64,000 nt of DNA from Glandiceps talaboti. Its lineage: Eukaryota > Hemichordata > Enteropneusta > Spengelidae. Under the pieces are notes generated by a model. The model had not been told where the DNA came from. It did no database searches and worked only from the letters and a program-made list of their open reading frames with translations. Of the stretch, positions 1-60,537 are shown piece by piece. Within the stretch, counting starts at the first letter, position 1. Each line of letters starts with the position of its first letter. The position numbers were made by a program, and so were the translations under genes. The DNA is taken from positions 9,905,931 to 9,969,930 of the forward strand of contig NC_135555.1 in assembly GCF_964340395.1 (NCBI RefSeq), read 5' to 3'.

Positions 1-29321
<29,321 letters not shown>

Positions 29322-30842
29322 AGTGGTTAACATTCTGTATCACATACCATGGTGTGTTTTTAGATAATTACAGTATTACGATACACACAGAACCAAATGG
29401 TGTAATTACCTGTCTTTTAGTCCAATGAGGGGACACGTCTGCTAGCAGACTTTAACCCTGAACTTGATTGTGTGTAGACAGTCTACAGTTATCATGCTGT
29501 CAGTAAAAAAAAAAGTAAAACACCAATCTTTAAATGATGTGACCACCATGCAACGGTGCTAGAATCAAAAAAATTATCCATCAACTAGTCTGTATTCATA
29601 GAGAGCTAGAGTCAGCTTATGTTGACAACAACTAAAAAAAAAAAAAAAAAGATTTGAAAAAAAGAATGAAAAGATTTTAATCTTATTTTAGACACCCATC
29701 AACTGTAAAACTGGTTTTGTTTTATAACTATTTATTATTGCTTTTACCAGTCTGTTGACCCGCGACATAAAGCCAGTGGTTTAAAGACAGACTATAAGAG
29801 TTGATTTTTTTTGTGTTACGTGTCATCGCTGGTAATTCATTTTTGTGAGTCATGTAACATGCACATTGCTGGTCAAAGTGCATTTATTTACTTATCATCA
29901 TCATCTATCTTAATACTTGTATTATTCAGAAAGAGATAGGTTTTTTTTTGTCTAGTTTCATGATCTTTTAGCCATGTCAGGTCTGCACTCGTGCATTTTA
30001 TTTGAGTGAAAACCAATGGTATGGTACGTACAATTTTTAGTCTACATTGTGTATAGTGTTGTGTGATATTGTGAACAAGTTGATCAAGTGTACATGTAAG
30101 ACTGTTAGATGTCTTTAGTATATTACATATATATATAAAGTATATATATATATATATATATATATGTCACAGTTATTATATACATGTACCTAGTGGCTGA
30201 ATTAATACCGTTTAAAATACTTGAATATTCAAAGAAACAGGACAGCTTTCTGTTTACGGACACAGTCATGCTGGAGAAAGTTTTTATTTACATACATGAA
30301 GCTCTTGTATTTAATGTATGAACTTCAGACTATTTAAATACAGGAGGTTACACTTATCGGGTTACAGCTTACAAATCAAATCATCAAATTCACGTGGACA
30401 GTCTATGTTGCGACAGGTAAAATCCTGAAGGTAAACTCGAAAACCACAGGGTGCAATTTTCTCATCTTCGAGGAGAAAGGTCCATCACTGTGAAGGGTAT
30501 GAAGTAGACCTAACTGCAGTGAAGGGAGAGAGAGAAGTGAGAAACGGCATCGGGTACACCAAGTCATCAACATATCTCGGACCGTCTTTAAATTTGTTGT
30601 TGATAGTGGACATATACCGCCCTCTTGTAAGGATTTGCATAATGTAGCGGAGGGTATAAGTTCAGAAGGTTGGAGAACTCAATCTCAAGGTTAACAATCA
30701 AATACAGATCAGTTTTGATTCTTCAGTATTCAGGTACCTCGATGCAGTAATGCAATCATCACAAAGGTAATCATCAGCCAGTCAAGATTTGATGATAACA
30801 GTGTATAAAATCACAGAATCTATGATGTAACCAGTCTGTTAC

Positions 30843-30879
<37 letters not shown>

Positions 30880-33800
30880 GGGACTATTTTTGAGTTAAAT
30901 CAGCCAACCCCGTGTCCTTTGTTATATACATGTAATATCAACTCTGAGTAATCCTATTATAAGACTCCTTTATGCTAAAACAATGGGTCTAAAGTTGTGA
31001 TATTTTTTACAAAAACATACAAATATATCAAACGGTGAAAAAAAAATATATATGTAGAAATCCATTTCCTTACTGTTATACTGGCAGCTTTTGTTCAGTC
31101 TGTTAGATCATTTATGGAAAATGAACTTATGAGTCATTCTTTTTGAGAGGTTTTAAAAAAAAGCAGCAAGTATAATCAGCCGTGTATAGTTAGTATCGTC
31201 AAAAGGTTAGCAAAAGTTAACATCACAATGCCTGTAGGAGCACACAACTTAAATTATCGCCACACTCTGTCATACATACTAACAAAAGAACTATCATGCT
31301 GCTAGATGCTTGGACTCGCTGGGTAAATCCAAGTGATCAAAAGTGGTGACCCAGGGGGCTTACCATTTGATTTTCATTTGATTTTGTAAGATTTTGAAGT
31401 TATACAACAATGTATGTGATTCAAGGTCTTGTATAGCAGCACATACATATTGGAACTCACTGCTAATATAGTTATATCTGGAGCCACATGCCTGTGGCCT
31501 CCTCACATCGTCTAACATGTGTCCATGCACTCACCGCACAGTGCTAGTCTGGAGTGATTTTTTGTTTTGATGAAGAAACTATTTTTGTGAAGAAAACATG
31601 AGAACCCAAATTTTTTATACTGTCTATTTTCAACTGTAGGCCTGTGTATATGTAAAGGCTAAGAGTTTGGTCATTGTGTTCATGAAATACAAATTACAAC
31701 TTTCAGTTTTTAGTATAGCAGGAACTCCGTACAGGTTTCGTCGATTTTTCCAGAGGGACAGGGATTCCCATTGTTACCATAGAAATACTCCCCATTTCCT
31801 GCAAATATGTGGAATAGTCCAGTGATTTGCCATACAGGATCAAACCATTGTATAGGAAATTAGGGGGTAAAAATAGACCATTGTAGTATTTCAGTGAGAC
31901 TTGTCTGTCATGAATGCAGCAATGTGTAGATCACATATGGCCAAAGGTTCGTTATATGTCCTCTCAGATTAAATCTGGTTTCATAATCTTTCACTTAGTC
32001 TGTAATCAATAGTAATGCTATTATTCCCCAATATTTGTCTTGATTTCAGCCCTATGAATTAACAGTGACATAGGGGTCCTTGTTAGTATGAGTTTGATAC
32101 AAATACCAACATGGACCCCTTATGACACCAGTATTTTTACCACTGAATATAGGAAATATTTGGGGAATAAAAACGTCGTACTTTGTCCAAGCCAAGTGAA
32201 ATGTTGCAGAATGTAACTTTTGTTATGCAGCATCGGTAGTACAGAAGAGAAATGTTGATGTAAATTGAAAGATAATGGCAAGACTGAAGAACATCGGGCT
32301 CAAAGTATGTGTTGTGCACCATTAGGTCGTTTTAGAACGCACTTGCAAAATGAAGGAGACAGTGATATTAGAGATAGGGATGTTTTAGAGTACATGATAA
32401 AGTTTTCAAAAATGGTTGTTAGAGGCTTTATCTGGTGTAATATTGTTATCAACATTGAAGGCTGGTCCCAATGTTCTTGAGGTGTGCCAAGAAAACCATA
32501 CAATCAGTTAATAGTCTAGATTAGATTATGTCATTGAACTTGGCTTGTACATTTTATGATGCACTTCAACTGTATCATGCAATGTCAGTGATTTGAAAAG
32601 CTTTGAATCATCTTACAATTATCTTTGAACAAAAATAAAAGTTCTGTAGAAATTTGAAATGTGCATGAAAAAAATATGAACTTTTAACTTGAGTTTAATA
32701 TGAGCCAGAATTTTGAGGGTCAATTGTGCTTGTCCTGCTAAAAGCTGTGATTTTTTATACAGCATTGGTAGACAACAATGACCGTGTTTAGTCACACGTA
32801 GGCATCCCACACACCCCATACAGGCCAGCGATCTTTCATGTCACTTCATCCTATGGTTTCCTAACTGTGCCAAGTGAATTTATGGAACAATGGACAAATT
32901 TTATCTTGTGATGAAAAAAAAAAGATGAAGAAAAAAGATGAGGAACGAAAACTTAACCTTTCAAGTGTCTTTCACCAGGAAGCCCACTAGATATCTAGGG
33001 TGAGTTGCCGAAAACAAAAAGAGAGAAAAAAAAAAGCTGCAAGTACTTCAAAGTACTGCTGCAGCTTTCAAAGATATAAGAATGGAACTAGAGTATTTTT
33101 TTTATTTTTTATGCTTGTATGGTATGTAAACATTGTGTTGCCATTCTTGTCGCTGTCCATTTCATGTATTGAAAAGAATTTTTAAAAAAAGAGAACCATT
33201 TAGACTACGTGTATTTAAACAGAATGTATTTGTAACTTTGTGCCCTTTATTACTGTCCAGCTTGTGAAAACTTGAAAAAAAAATGCTATTATTGTTGTAC
33301 ATGTTGTAGGGTTTTGTATTCTAGTTATTAATGAGATGGGTGCAGTATGAAATGAAGGAATTTTAGTCTAGTTTTGAGAAATATAGCTAAAAAAACTACA
33401 GTCATAATATGTTCTTGTCGCGTTAAGAGCTGCAAAATATAGATAATATTCATAACTCATTTCTGTATTATGGTTGATTTTACAAAGCTACATCATATAA
33501 ACACTGATGTTATACTAGCTACAGAGCTGTATCATTTGCATGTTCTGAATTACATCGCAGCAGCTTAATGTAGATCCATAACTCATTTGTATATTCAGAC
33601 CATAGTCAAATGAATAGCTGTAATCATTTGCATATACTCATTGATACATCAGAGTTGCTACATGTCAATCAAGTTATTTGCATATTTTACTAAAGCTCAG
33701 TGTTGTCAAATAACAAGCTGTTGTCATTTGCATATTTGGATGATGTCACAGTTGCTAAATTTAGATCCTTTACTCATTTGCATATTCTGTCTAGGTGCAC

Positions 33801-34740
33801 TGTTAGTACTGGTAAGTGTTACTAAATAAAAAAAATAATTTGCATAATTGGGATAATATCACAGTTTAATACTACATATAGATCAAGTCATTTAAATAAA
33901 CATTTGCATATTCTGGATAATGTCATAGTTGGTGAATATAGATAATAGTTTTACTACATAATAGATCAAGTCATTTGAATAAGCATTATCATTTGCATCT
34001 TCATGATGCCACATAGTTGTTGAATATAGATCATTAATTCCTAAATGATTTCAGATATTAACTGATCAATATTTATGATTGATTTTTTGTGTATGCCTTC
34101 AACTCGGTATACGATGGTTGATTTATGTTTCAATTTTTTTTTTGTGACGGACAATTAACAAAACAAATGTTCAAATGAATAACAGTTTCAAATTCTGTTT
34201 TGCCATCATTATGTATTTCATGAGATTGCACCAATTATTCTGTGAGCTAAATCCGTTTCTTGCCAAGCAAGTTTTCTCTGAGAATTTTTTGAAAGTTTTA
34301 TGAAGCCCCGTCTATTTGCTGGATCTGTGATGCCGCTGTCACTATCTCTCGTGAACGAGTATAGCGAGATCAGACATCTGGTGAAGAGACAGTTTAACTT
34401 TTGTGTGACTTGGTGAACTACAATATGATAGCTCTGCAGAATAATAATCAAAGTTTGACTCGTTTAAAACAAAAAAGATTATAATAAAGTCAAATTTTGG
34501 AGCCAAAATTGTTTTCGTTATTTATCGATATCATACCTGAAATGAAAAATGAATGAAATGCTGCACTCATCTTGTTAAACTCTCAGACTTAGTTCCATTG
34601 TAAACATTTATCGTACAGAAAATGAGAATCATATAAAAAATGAATGGTTCACCGCTTCTTTTATCAGCTGTGCATAGTTGTACTTGGTCCACCGTCTGGT
34701 CCAGTTTTCACTGTTTTGAATGTACAATGCAATAAACTAT
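29322..34740 (+). other. Probable CMIP 3'UTR and downstream region
   Basis: No exon is recognisable. AATAAA hexamers on the + strand lie at 32634-32639, 34483-34488 and 34731-34736, so a long 3'UTR is possible but its end is not determinable. It contains (TA)n at about 30119-30165, (GACA)n at 30845-30872 and the ATTTGCAT cluster at 33534-33998. Confidence 0.5.
33534..33998 (+). promoter_or_regulatory. Cluster of eight ATTTGCAT octamers
   Basis: ATTTGCAT starts at 33534, 33626, 33676, 33726, 33776, 33838, 33902 and 33991. Four consecutive intervals include three of exactly 50 bp. Surrounding words (atagatcaagtcattt, gatgtcacagttg) recur loosely, so this is an old tandem repeat whose octamer is its best-kept part. 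The complement ATGCAAAT is the classical POU/Oct site; regulatory use is inference. Confidence 0.6.
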
Positions 34741-35740
34741 TCGTGTAAGCTGTTTGTATTTGGATTATTATTCTAATATCTTTATATTTTAACCTTCTAC
34801 ATGAAGATACAAAATAAATGTAAATATATCTTGGCAATTCCTGATGTCTCGTTTCTTTATTTCGTTTGGAAAAAAATGTAGTGTGATAGGAGCATGGTTC
34901 AGAGTTTATTATATTTAGTGGGTTGCAGAGACATAGGCTGACAAGTACATATTTTAGTGGATTCATGGTAATTTTATTGTATATTAAAAGTACCAGATCA
35001 CTTCCCAGTGACCTTAAACTCAAACCTGGTATTCAGGTATAATACAATACGATGATACAATGACATGTTTTGAGTGTACTAGCAATACCTGAAGACAATT
35101 TAAGTATCATCGAAAGAAGATATCCATTAACATTAAAACAATTCTGTATAATGAATGATTATCAAAAATCTTCATGTACAAGTACTTTTAAAAAACGCAA
35201 ACTTTGTTGTAGCATTGTAAATTGTACACACTCAAGTTACAATGTGCAAATTTGAGAATATTGACAAGATAAAAGATTACTGAAGTGAGCTATTCTACCA
35301 TACATGCTGCAAGTCATTTTCTATAAGAAATTCCTTAAAATATGCTGTCATTCTTAAATGTTATGATAGCAATCACCAATAAATGCTGCCATTAATACCT
35401 CTTCACCCACTTCCTGGTCATCTCCCCCTTCCCTCAAATCCACCCATCTTCCTGTTCACCCCTCCCCTCGTTTCCACCCACCCTCCCTCAGACCTGTTCA
35501 CCCCTCCCATTCACCTCTCCCCTCATTTCTTCCACAGTACTGATTCTTCATCGATCAATTCAAAATGTTCCTCTACTTGTTTTCTTCCCAGTGTACTCCT
35601 TGTAGCTGAACTTTTGAGGTAGTGTAGACCTAAATCTTATAAAAACAACATGCTGTGGAGACAATATTCCCAGTATAAAACGTAAGTTTACACTCCCAAC
35701 TACCACACCAACCACTGAGATACTCTATTAAGTGTTAGAT
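34741..35740. other. Intergenic, low information
   Basis: AT-rich sequence with a pyrimidine-rich cccctcc tract at about 35390-35530. No gene, RNA or transposon end recognised. Confidence 0.6.
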
Positions 35741-35749
35741 GACACAGTG

Positions 35750-36378
35750 TTCTGCCCAGTGTCGGGCAAAGAGCCTTGGAGCCATCCTTGTTTTTTGTCT
35801 CACCATGTTTATATAGTCAGATTTGTCGTTCTTCCATGTTTCATATTTGCTGTATTGGTCTTATTAAATAAATATCTGACTAGGTTTACCACTGAACAAC
35901 TAGTTCATTCGCTTGTTTCCTTTCGCATTGATTCATGGAATTCATTGTTACAATAGGTACTCTGTAAATTGCAACATGTACAAAATGTTGCAGCCAGAAT
36001 TATTACACGTTCAAAGTGTCATGTTCATATCACTCCACTTCTACAGGAATTACATTGGTTACCTGTACGTCAACATATTATTTTAAATTGTAAGATTTTA
36101 TTCATCACTTTTAAATGTCTTCAAAGTTCTGGTCCTAGTGAGTTGGTCTGTCTATGTCCCGGGGCGTAGTCGATGTTCCGCTGATCATTTTAAACTTAGT
36201 ACTGTTACAGCTAGGACAAAAAAAAAACATGATGACAGGGCTTTGTGTTGCTTCCCCAGTTTTATGGAATGCTCTCCCTCTCCAAATCCATTGTTGTGAT
36301 AATTTCAATGTTTTTAAACATATGCTGAAACTGCATCTTTTTAATCTTGCCTTCTCTTAGATCTGGAAATTAGTTTTT
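35750..36378 (+). pseudogene. Dead CR1/L2-type LINE reverse-transcriptase tail
   Basis: Translations in shifting frames give the conserved C-terminal signature of LINE ORF2: SLGAI, FTTEQLVHSLVSFRID, LQHVQNVAARIITRSK, HITPLLQELHWLPVRQ, and ASPVLWNALPLQI with FKHMLKLHLFNLAF. At least two frameshifts and several stops break it, and only the last ~200 codons remain. It is a 5'-truncated, inactive copy. Confidence 0.9.
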
Positions 36379-36429
36379 ATTTGCACAACTGAACTGATAA
36401 GGTTCAGTAGTGCTATAGGCATGGCAAAG

Positions 36430-36460
<31 letters not shown>

Positions 36461-37080
36461 GTGTGTGTGTGTATGTGTGTAAACAACTTAAAGTCAAAAA
36501 CTGCTGGACAGATTGCTTTGATATTTGGTGGTCATGTTACTTCTGGTGTCTAGTTGGGAAATTGTTCAAATGAAAGTGATTGCATCAGGGATGTGGGTTT
36601 TGGGTCAAAAAATGTGATTTTTGGTCAAAAAACTTAAACTCAGAAACTACTGGGCAGATTGGTGCGAAATTTGGTGGGAACATTCTTAAGGGGGTGTAAA
36701 GTAAGATTTGTTCATGACGTGATGATTCCATCAGTGATATGCAAATTAGGGCTGAAAATGTGTCTTTTTGGTTAAAAATCTATAATTCCAAAATCACTGA
36801 GCAGATTGGGCTGAAATTTAATGGAAATGCATTTAGGGATGTATGGACGAAGATATGTTAAGCATACCATGATTCCATGAGTGATATGGAATTAAGGTGT
36901 AAAAATGTGAATTTTGGTCAAAAACTTATATCTCAAAAAATACTAAGTGAATGAGTTTGAAACTTGGTGAGATGTTTCTAGAAGTGTTATTCTTTGTCAT
37001 TGCTTTTCCTCAAAAATCTTCAACTCTGAAATTACCCAGTAGATTGAGCTTACATGTAACTTTGTTGAGAATGTGTAGAT
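36379..37080 (+). repeat. Dispersed ~115-bp-period repeat, copy A
   Basis: Begins gcacaactgaactgataagg, then a (TCTG)n/(TG)n run, then degenerate units of the form aaactcagaaactactggg / cagattg..gaaatttggtggg / tttttggtcaaaaa. The same structure occurs in reverse at 45055-45685. It directly abuts the LINE tail, so it may be LINE 3'UTR or an independent repeat. Confidence 0.8.
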
Positions 37081-37770
37081 TTGTCCTCATTAGTAGCTGA
37101 CACAGTGAGAACAGTACATTGTTAATTAACTATAATGTTTACTTTACTATTTCCTCTGGTGGTAAAGCCTGTAGCATGGCCAGTTTGGTTTATGACTGGA
37201 TTATGTAATATATTGTAAGACAGCTGTTTCATCACCTACCCATATAAACTGAATGTAGCTGGCTTTTACAATATTACAATAAGACAACCAAGAAAGATAA
37301 ACCTGTTACATTGGTATGACTTGGTTCCAAATTGGTTTTAAAAAATAAAGAAGTACAAAACCTTGTAGACACATCCCTTTAAAGTTTGATTAGGATGTTG
37401 CTATACTTGTCTTGTACACTTCCAACATAGGATGGCTGGATTATGATGATGGAAATTAAGTATGAAAATTTTGTTTTGGTTACAACTTTAAATCTTCAGA
37501 AAATTATATATCTATCATTGCCCTGAACATGAAGTTGTGCGGCAACGCAATATTTGCGCTATTTTACTTTTTATGCTCGTTTTGTATTTTTTAAGCAGTT
37601 CTGATCACTGTCTGTGGATTTTAGTCGCTATATAAATTTATGATGGCTACAAAATCTCCATGTAAACAGGAAGACTGATGTTGGGTTCAGTGTGTCATAT
37701 TTTTTGAAATCCTAGCCCAGGAAGATACATGTATGACACAGTGTTTTCTCATCCTCGTGTCGACACCTGA
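37081..37770. other. Intergenic, nothing recognised
   Basis: AT-rich sequence without coding, repeat or RNA signals that I can support. Confidence 0.55.
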
Positions 37771-38103
37771 GGCTGGATTCACCACCTTCAGTTAACTTTC
37801 CATGTTCATAAAACCATACAGCCTGAGGTGTCAACGCAGGATGAAGTAGAACAGTTCAACTTTGATATAAGATACTCCAAGGATATCAAATACCTGAACA
37901 AGAACAATAGTACAAATATGGCACATTCTACAACCAGCAACAGACAAGCATTTGCAAGAAGAATTTATTACAAACTAGGCCGAGAAAGTAAACAAATGAA
38001 TTGGATTAATAACACTTGGCACTGCGTGTTGGAAGTACAGAGACGTGTATGGTCTCTACATTTTCATGAAATGTCGGGGAACTGGAAATTTGTTTCTGAG
38101 TGA
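37771..38103 (+). CDS. Unassigned ORF or possible exon, 110 codons
   Basis: The frame is open from 37771 to TGA at 38101-38103 with no convincing ATG at its head. A cag acceptor at 37789-37791 would start the frame with LTFHVHKTIQPEVSTQDEVE. A good donor-like GA|gtgagt lies at 38099. The product is polar and charged (RQAFARRIYYKLGRESKQ, WNWIN-type segment) and looks more protein-like than the microsatellite frames, but I recognise no family. It lies between two convergent genes. Chance ORF, exon relic or lineage-specific gene are all possible. Confidence 0.25.
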   Translation, partial: GWIHHLQLTFHVHKTIQPEVSTQDEVEQFNFDIRYSKDIKYLNKNNSTNMAHSTTSNRQAFARRIYYKLGRESKQMNWINNTWHCVLEVQRRVWSLHFHEMSGNWKFVSE

Positions 38104-38346
38104 GTGTGTGTTTGTAAAGAGGCCATACAACTGTTCTTATGTGATGTAATAGTCTCGTTACTTCAACATGCTGTGCCAAGTGATGTTTTAATTTGTTCGC
38201 TTTTTTCCTGTTTGTAATAAGTTCCATTTGTAAATGCTTGTCTGTCACTGGTTGTAGATGGTTTTGAAATGTTACTGAACATGCACTGTAAATTCGTAGA
38301 AGAAAATTTCACCTGTCAGTATTGTTTTCTGGTAAATTGATCTCCA

Positions 38347-38417
38347 GCACACACACACACACACTCACTCACTCACTCACACACACACACATACATACAT
38401 ACACACACACACACACA
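38347..38417. repeat. (AC)n with ACTC and ATAC interruptions
   Basis: Simple repeat, about 70 bp, intergenic. Confidence 0.9.
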
Positions 38418-39510
38418 AGATTTTGCAATTTATAAAAACAATTACTTTAATCAGGACTTAATTTTATCATACAATCACAAATGTACAATTTGTAAAGAAC
38501 CATATGTTATAAATATCATTCTTTAGAAAATAACTCGTAATTTGATGCAAATATGGGTAATACAATCATCAGAAAATAAGTAATAATATAGATAATTATA
38601 TGGAATGAGATTGGCACAATCATTGTATATTTAAATATTGCCTCTAAATGAAGATTAGTATAGTTCAATACCTTCTTACATTCTTTATTCGCAATAACAC
38701 AAATTAATAAATAAAAATGAAATGAAAATAATGAAAATGACAAATGTGACTGGGTGCTGGAAGATAGCTAATGAGATTGAGTTAGTGTTGCAGTTATTCT
38801 AGTGTGCAAAGGGGCACTATAAAATAAAAAGGACCTTTCTTGCATGTCTTGTATATAAAGAATGCAATCTTACAATTGTTTTTAATATAGGAACTTGTGG
38901 GATGGCTGTCTGGCAAGTGAAACTTATACTGCCCACGAGCACTATACAAGAAAAAGTAGTACTTTGTGAAATTGCTTTTTATGTTTTATTCATCAAAATG
39001 TGTTCAAGATTGGAGATATTTCCATATATTGGCAACCTAACTGGGTGGAAATCCTAATTATAATATATATTTCCCATCAGTCATCTGGCTTGTAATAAAA
39101 AGTATGACACCCCCACCCCCCATATTTGTGCTTTCAGATCATGAAGTTGTCTGCTTCTCATGATGAAATTACAATCTGATCTCCAGATGCAATTGTCCAT
39201 ATTTGGGTAATTAAAACTGTACTTGTAATATGCTTTGATGAGAAATGGAAATAGTCTATTGATGTTCAAGTAGGATAGACCTAGAAGTGCACAGGAAAGA
39301 GACTGGGTAAAAAGAACTTTCTCCAGACTAAACCATTCTTGCAAGGAGGTATGGTGATTCCCTCAGTAGTGGTGAACCTACACCCCCCGTCTGGTAAAAA
39401 CACTGTCCATTGTCAGTGAGACTACCCTATATAAATATGGTGGGTACTGCTAATTAATTCCCATTTGTAGATGACATAACAGAATGTGACAGAAATAGTT
39501 TTAATTTAAT
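38418..39510. other. Intergenic, nothing recognised
   Basis: AT-rich, with no coding or mobile-element signal I can support. Confidence 0.55.
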
Positions 39511-39825
39511 GTGTACTACTACGAGTTCATTTGTAGTCTTTCAAAAACAGTAAAAGTACATGTCATTCAGTTTTTCCTGAAATACAGTGATATTTCTGTA
39601 CCATCATTTGTTGTTCTTCTACACACAGACTGCAGCAAGCCGAATGGTGTCATTGTACATTTGTTGTATGGTACTTTCATGAAAATGGATGAATTAATTA
39701 TTAACAATACACCTGTTGCAAAACTGGATAAAGTCAACAAAATAGATATCACATCACAGTTGACTGTACTTCTTGCTCACGACATTGGTATGGATTTCAA
39801 AGTGCATACAGCAAGATTTACTTGA
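39511..39825 (+). CDS. Unassigned ORF, 104 codons, possible exon
   Basis: Open frame from ATG 39511 to TGA at 39823-39825. A splice-acceptor-like ttctacacacag ends at 39628, after which the frame reads DCSKPNGVIVHLLYGTFMKM and ends DIGMDFKVHTARFT. I recognise no family. It lies on the + strand in the CMIP-CEP76 interval, about 1.4 kb after the other unassigned ORF, and could be a terminal exon of the same transcript or a chance ORF. Confidence 0.25.
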   Translation: MYYYEFICSLSKTVKVHVIQFFLKYSDISVPSFVVLLHTDCSKPNGVIVHLLYGTFMKMDELIINNTPVAKLDKVNKIDITSQLTVLLAHDIGMDFKVHTARFT

Positions 39826-39899
39826 GGACTTGACAACATATATATTTCATTGCATCATTGATATGTAAATCAACCACTCGTCTGTCAGTGTAGTACAGA

Positions 39900-40290
39900 G
39901 GCCATTGTGGCTTTGTATCTGAAGATATCTTTAACCACATCTAGAGGAACGGGTAGCTGAGAAGAAATTTCAAATTCAAACGAAGCCATCCACAGTCATT
40001 ACTTAACATAATGTCTTTCTTAATCAATCACAGAATTCTGTCCAATAATAAGTCAGTGTATATTGGGGGCATTTACATAATATGCAAATAAGGTACATTT
40101 GCCATTATCAGGATGTTACTTATACACTAGTATTTACATCATTCTAACAGTTTGGGGTGGTGGTAGGGGTGGGGGTGGGGGGTGGGGTGTGTTTACTCAT
40201 TTGCATAAACATGTTTTTGGTTCATGATTTCTCATTACTCTAGACATGGTGAACAGATTCAAAGCCATGGATAACCTCTAGACTACTGTC
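39900..40290. repeat. Dispersed repeat of unknown class, copy 1
   Basis: Parallel to 48920-49300: gtggctttg, tctag.ggaa, caaattcaaac.aagcc, aattctgtccaataataag, then ctcatttgcat, ctagacatg and gataacct. A G-rich tract at 40155-40190 replaces the AC run of the other copy. Confidence 0.7.
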
Positions 40291-40367
40291 ACTGCAGAGA
40301 ATTGTGTCATCATTACAAAATGTCCAGTCCTCTAAAATGAAGATAAAACTTGAAAATATATTATTAA

Positions 40368-40470
40368 AGTAATCATATGGATGATAATTGGGTATTTATT
40401 TTGGATTTTCAAATCATGAAACAAATTTACCGATGTTTTCCAACTTGTTGAAAAAACTAAAATGTCTAAA
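40368..40470. mobile_element. One-arm relic of the palindromic TTAA MITE
   Basis: TTAA at 40364-40367 is followed by AGTaatCATATGGATGAtaA and then ggtatttattttgga, the left arm of the element at 3576. The opposite arm is not recognisable. Confidence 0.8.
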
Positions 40471-40564
40471 GAATTTTAAGTGTTATTCTGCATAGAACTG
40501 GCAAAAACTTTGAAAGTATCAATCTATATGGCAAGTAATGGGCTCGTATCTTGCCATGCCTTTC

Positions 40565-41030
40565 ATTATTCCCCAAATAAGGAGTGACATAAGGGGTTTT
40601 GTCACTACGAGAACACATGAAAATCAAGTGACACAAGGGGCCTTGTTACTTAGTACCACATAAAAATCAAGTGACAGGGTCTTGTCACTATGAGTAACAT
40701 AATTATGAAAATCAAGTGACATAAGGGGCCTTATCACTTAGTATTACATGAAAATCAAGTGACATATAGGGTCCTTATTACTTAGTAACACATGAAAATC
40801 AAGTGACACAAGGGGCCTTGTTACTTAGTACCACATAAAAATCAAGTGACAGGGTCTTGTCACTATGAGTAACATAATTATGAAAATCAAGTGACATAAG
40901 GGGCCTTATCACTTAGTATTACATGAAAATCAAGTGACATATAGGGTCCTTATTACTTAGTAACACATGAAAATCAAGTGACATACGGGTCCTTGTCATA
41001 ACAAGTGACATATGAAAATCCTTATCTCAC
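40565..41030. repeat. Tandem repeat with 174-bp higher-order period
   Basis: Monomers of about 40-47 bp carry aagtgacataaggggcctt and acatgaaaatc. A four-monomer block starting at 40627 is repeated almost exactly at 40801, and a third begins at 40975, giving a 174-bp higher-order period. It lies about 0.3 kb beyond the CEP76 stop codon. Confidence 0.9.
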
Positions 41031-41339
41031 TAATATTTTCCTTAGCTGAATGATAAAGTCTCAGGTATTTAGGATACTGTTATAATTACACCAGTGCAAA
41101 CTTGATTATAGAAAATGGGGAAAATAAAAACCCTTTTTGAATATTTTGACTTGGATTTTGAGCATTGTAGTCATGATGTAGAAAGACCTCGAAATTTCTC
41201 TTTTTTTTATAGAAATATAATTTGGCCTGGGTGTTGTATAATATACATGTATACTACTGTCAATGAAACAAGATGGAAGACAAGACTTGTTTGTTTGTGT
41301 GTTTGTTTGTTTGGTTGCACCAAATCATGAGGTCCTTCC

Positions 41340-59739
<18,400 letters not shown>

Positions 59740-60537
59740 TTTGTCAGCAGGTTACTATAAACTACTTCTGTCTTCGTGTGAAAATAGAAGTCGTAAACTT
59801 CTTTAACGACTGAAAAATATCTGAAATGTTCTCCGCGGACAACTTTACGTTCATTCAAAAAATGGCGGAAAGTTTATTTACGAACTTGGAGGTGTGAAGT
59901 AACAAATGTTCAACTACTTCCGGGTTTACACTTCCGGTTTCCGAAAAAGTACAAGATGTGTTTTGATGCAGTGAGTTCTTTGCCCACTGTTACTTGCCTT
60001 CGCGTATAACTGTGTGTATATATTGTAACTTCATGTTTTAATTGTCACATGGCACAACTGTAAAGTTTGAGTAATAGTGAAGGCCGAGGACGAAGAGTCT
60101 ACGTACGTAACACTTTGGCAGGTAACGTAACTGACAACGTGGCGATACGACGGCAATGTATGTGTTATCATCATTGACATGTTCATGAATGAGAAGGGAC
60201 GTAACGGTAAACACACATTGACGGCAGTACGGGAAGCATCGAAGCGAAGCAATCTACCGCCCCGAAGAGTGGAAAACATCTCATCAGAATTACACATGTA
60301 TTCTTGGAGCGAATGTTTCATTTTGAAGTTGAAGTAGAAGAATTTTCTTGCGTAATGAACTCAACACAAACTTTAAATGTTGCAATGTTCATGTAAAAAT
60401 CAGAACCATAGCCTAAAACTCAGCTTTAACTACAAACACAAATGTACGCAACAGGGACGTGTTTTCTGACTGCACCTGGACCCAACACCCTGTCAACCAA
60501 TCGTTGTAGACGGAACATATTAATTTGAATATTCAGA
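59740..60537. promoter_or_regulatory. Divergent (bidirectional) promoter interval of CEP76 and SLC35C2
   Basis: The two start codons are 798 bp apart in opposite orientation. The interval is visibly richer in CpG than the surrounding AT-rich DNA, especially 60090-60260. CTTCCGG (ETS/GABP-type) occurs at 59917-59923 and 59931-59937, and AAAATGGCGG (YY1-type) at 59859-59868. Another CTTCCGG is at 59460-59466 in CEP76 intron 1. These motifs are typical of TATA-less bidirectional housekeeping promoters; shared use is inferred. Confidence 0.7.

Noticed and set aside
30845-30880. GACA run as a transposon end
   Set aside because: Simple repeat only; no inverted repeat or duplication could be paired with it.
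34664-35023. 119-codon minus-strand ORF
   Set aside because: No recognisable domain, splice context or neighbouring exon; composition fits chance in AT-rich DNA.
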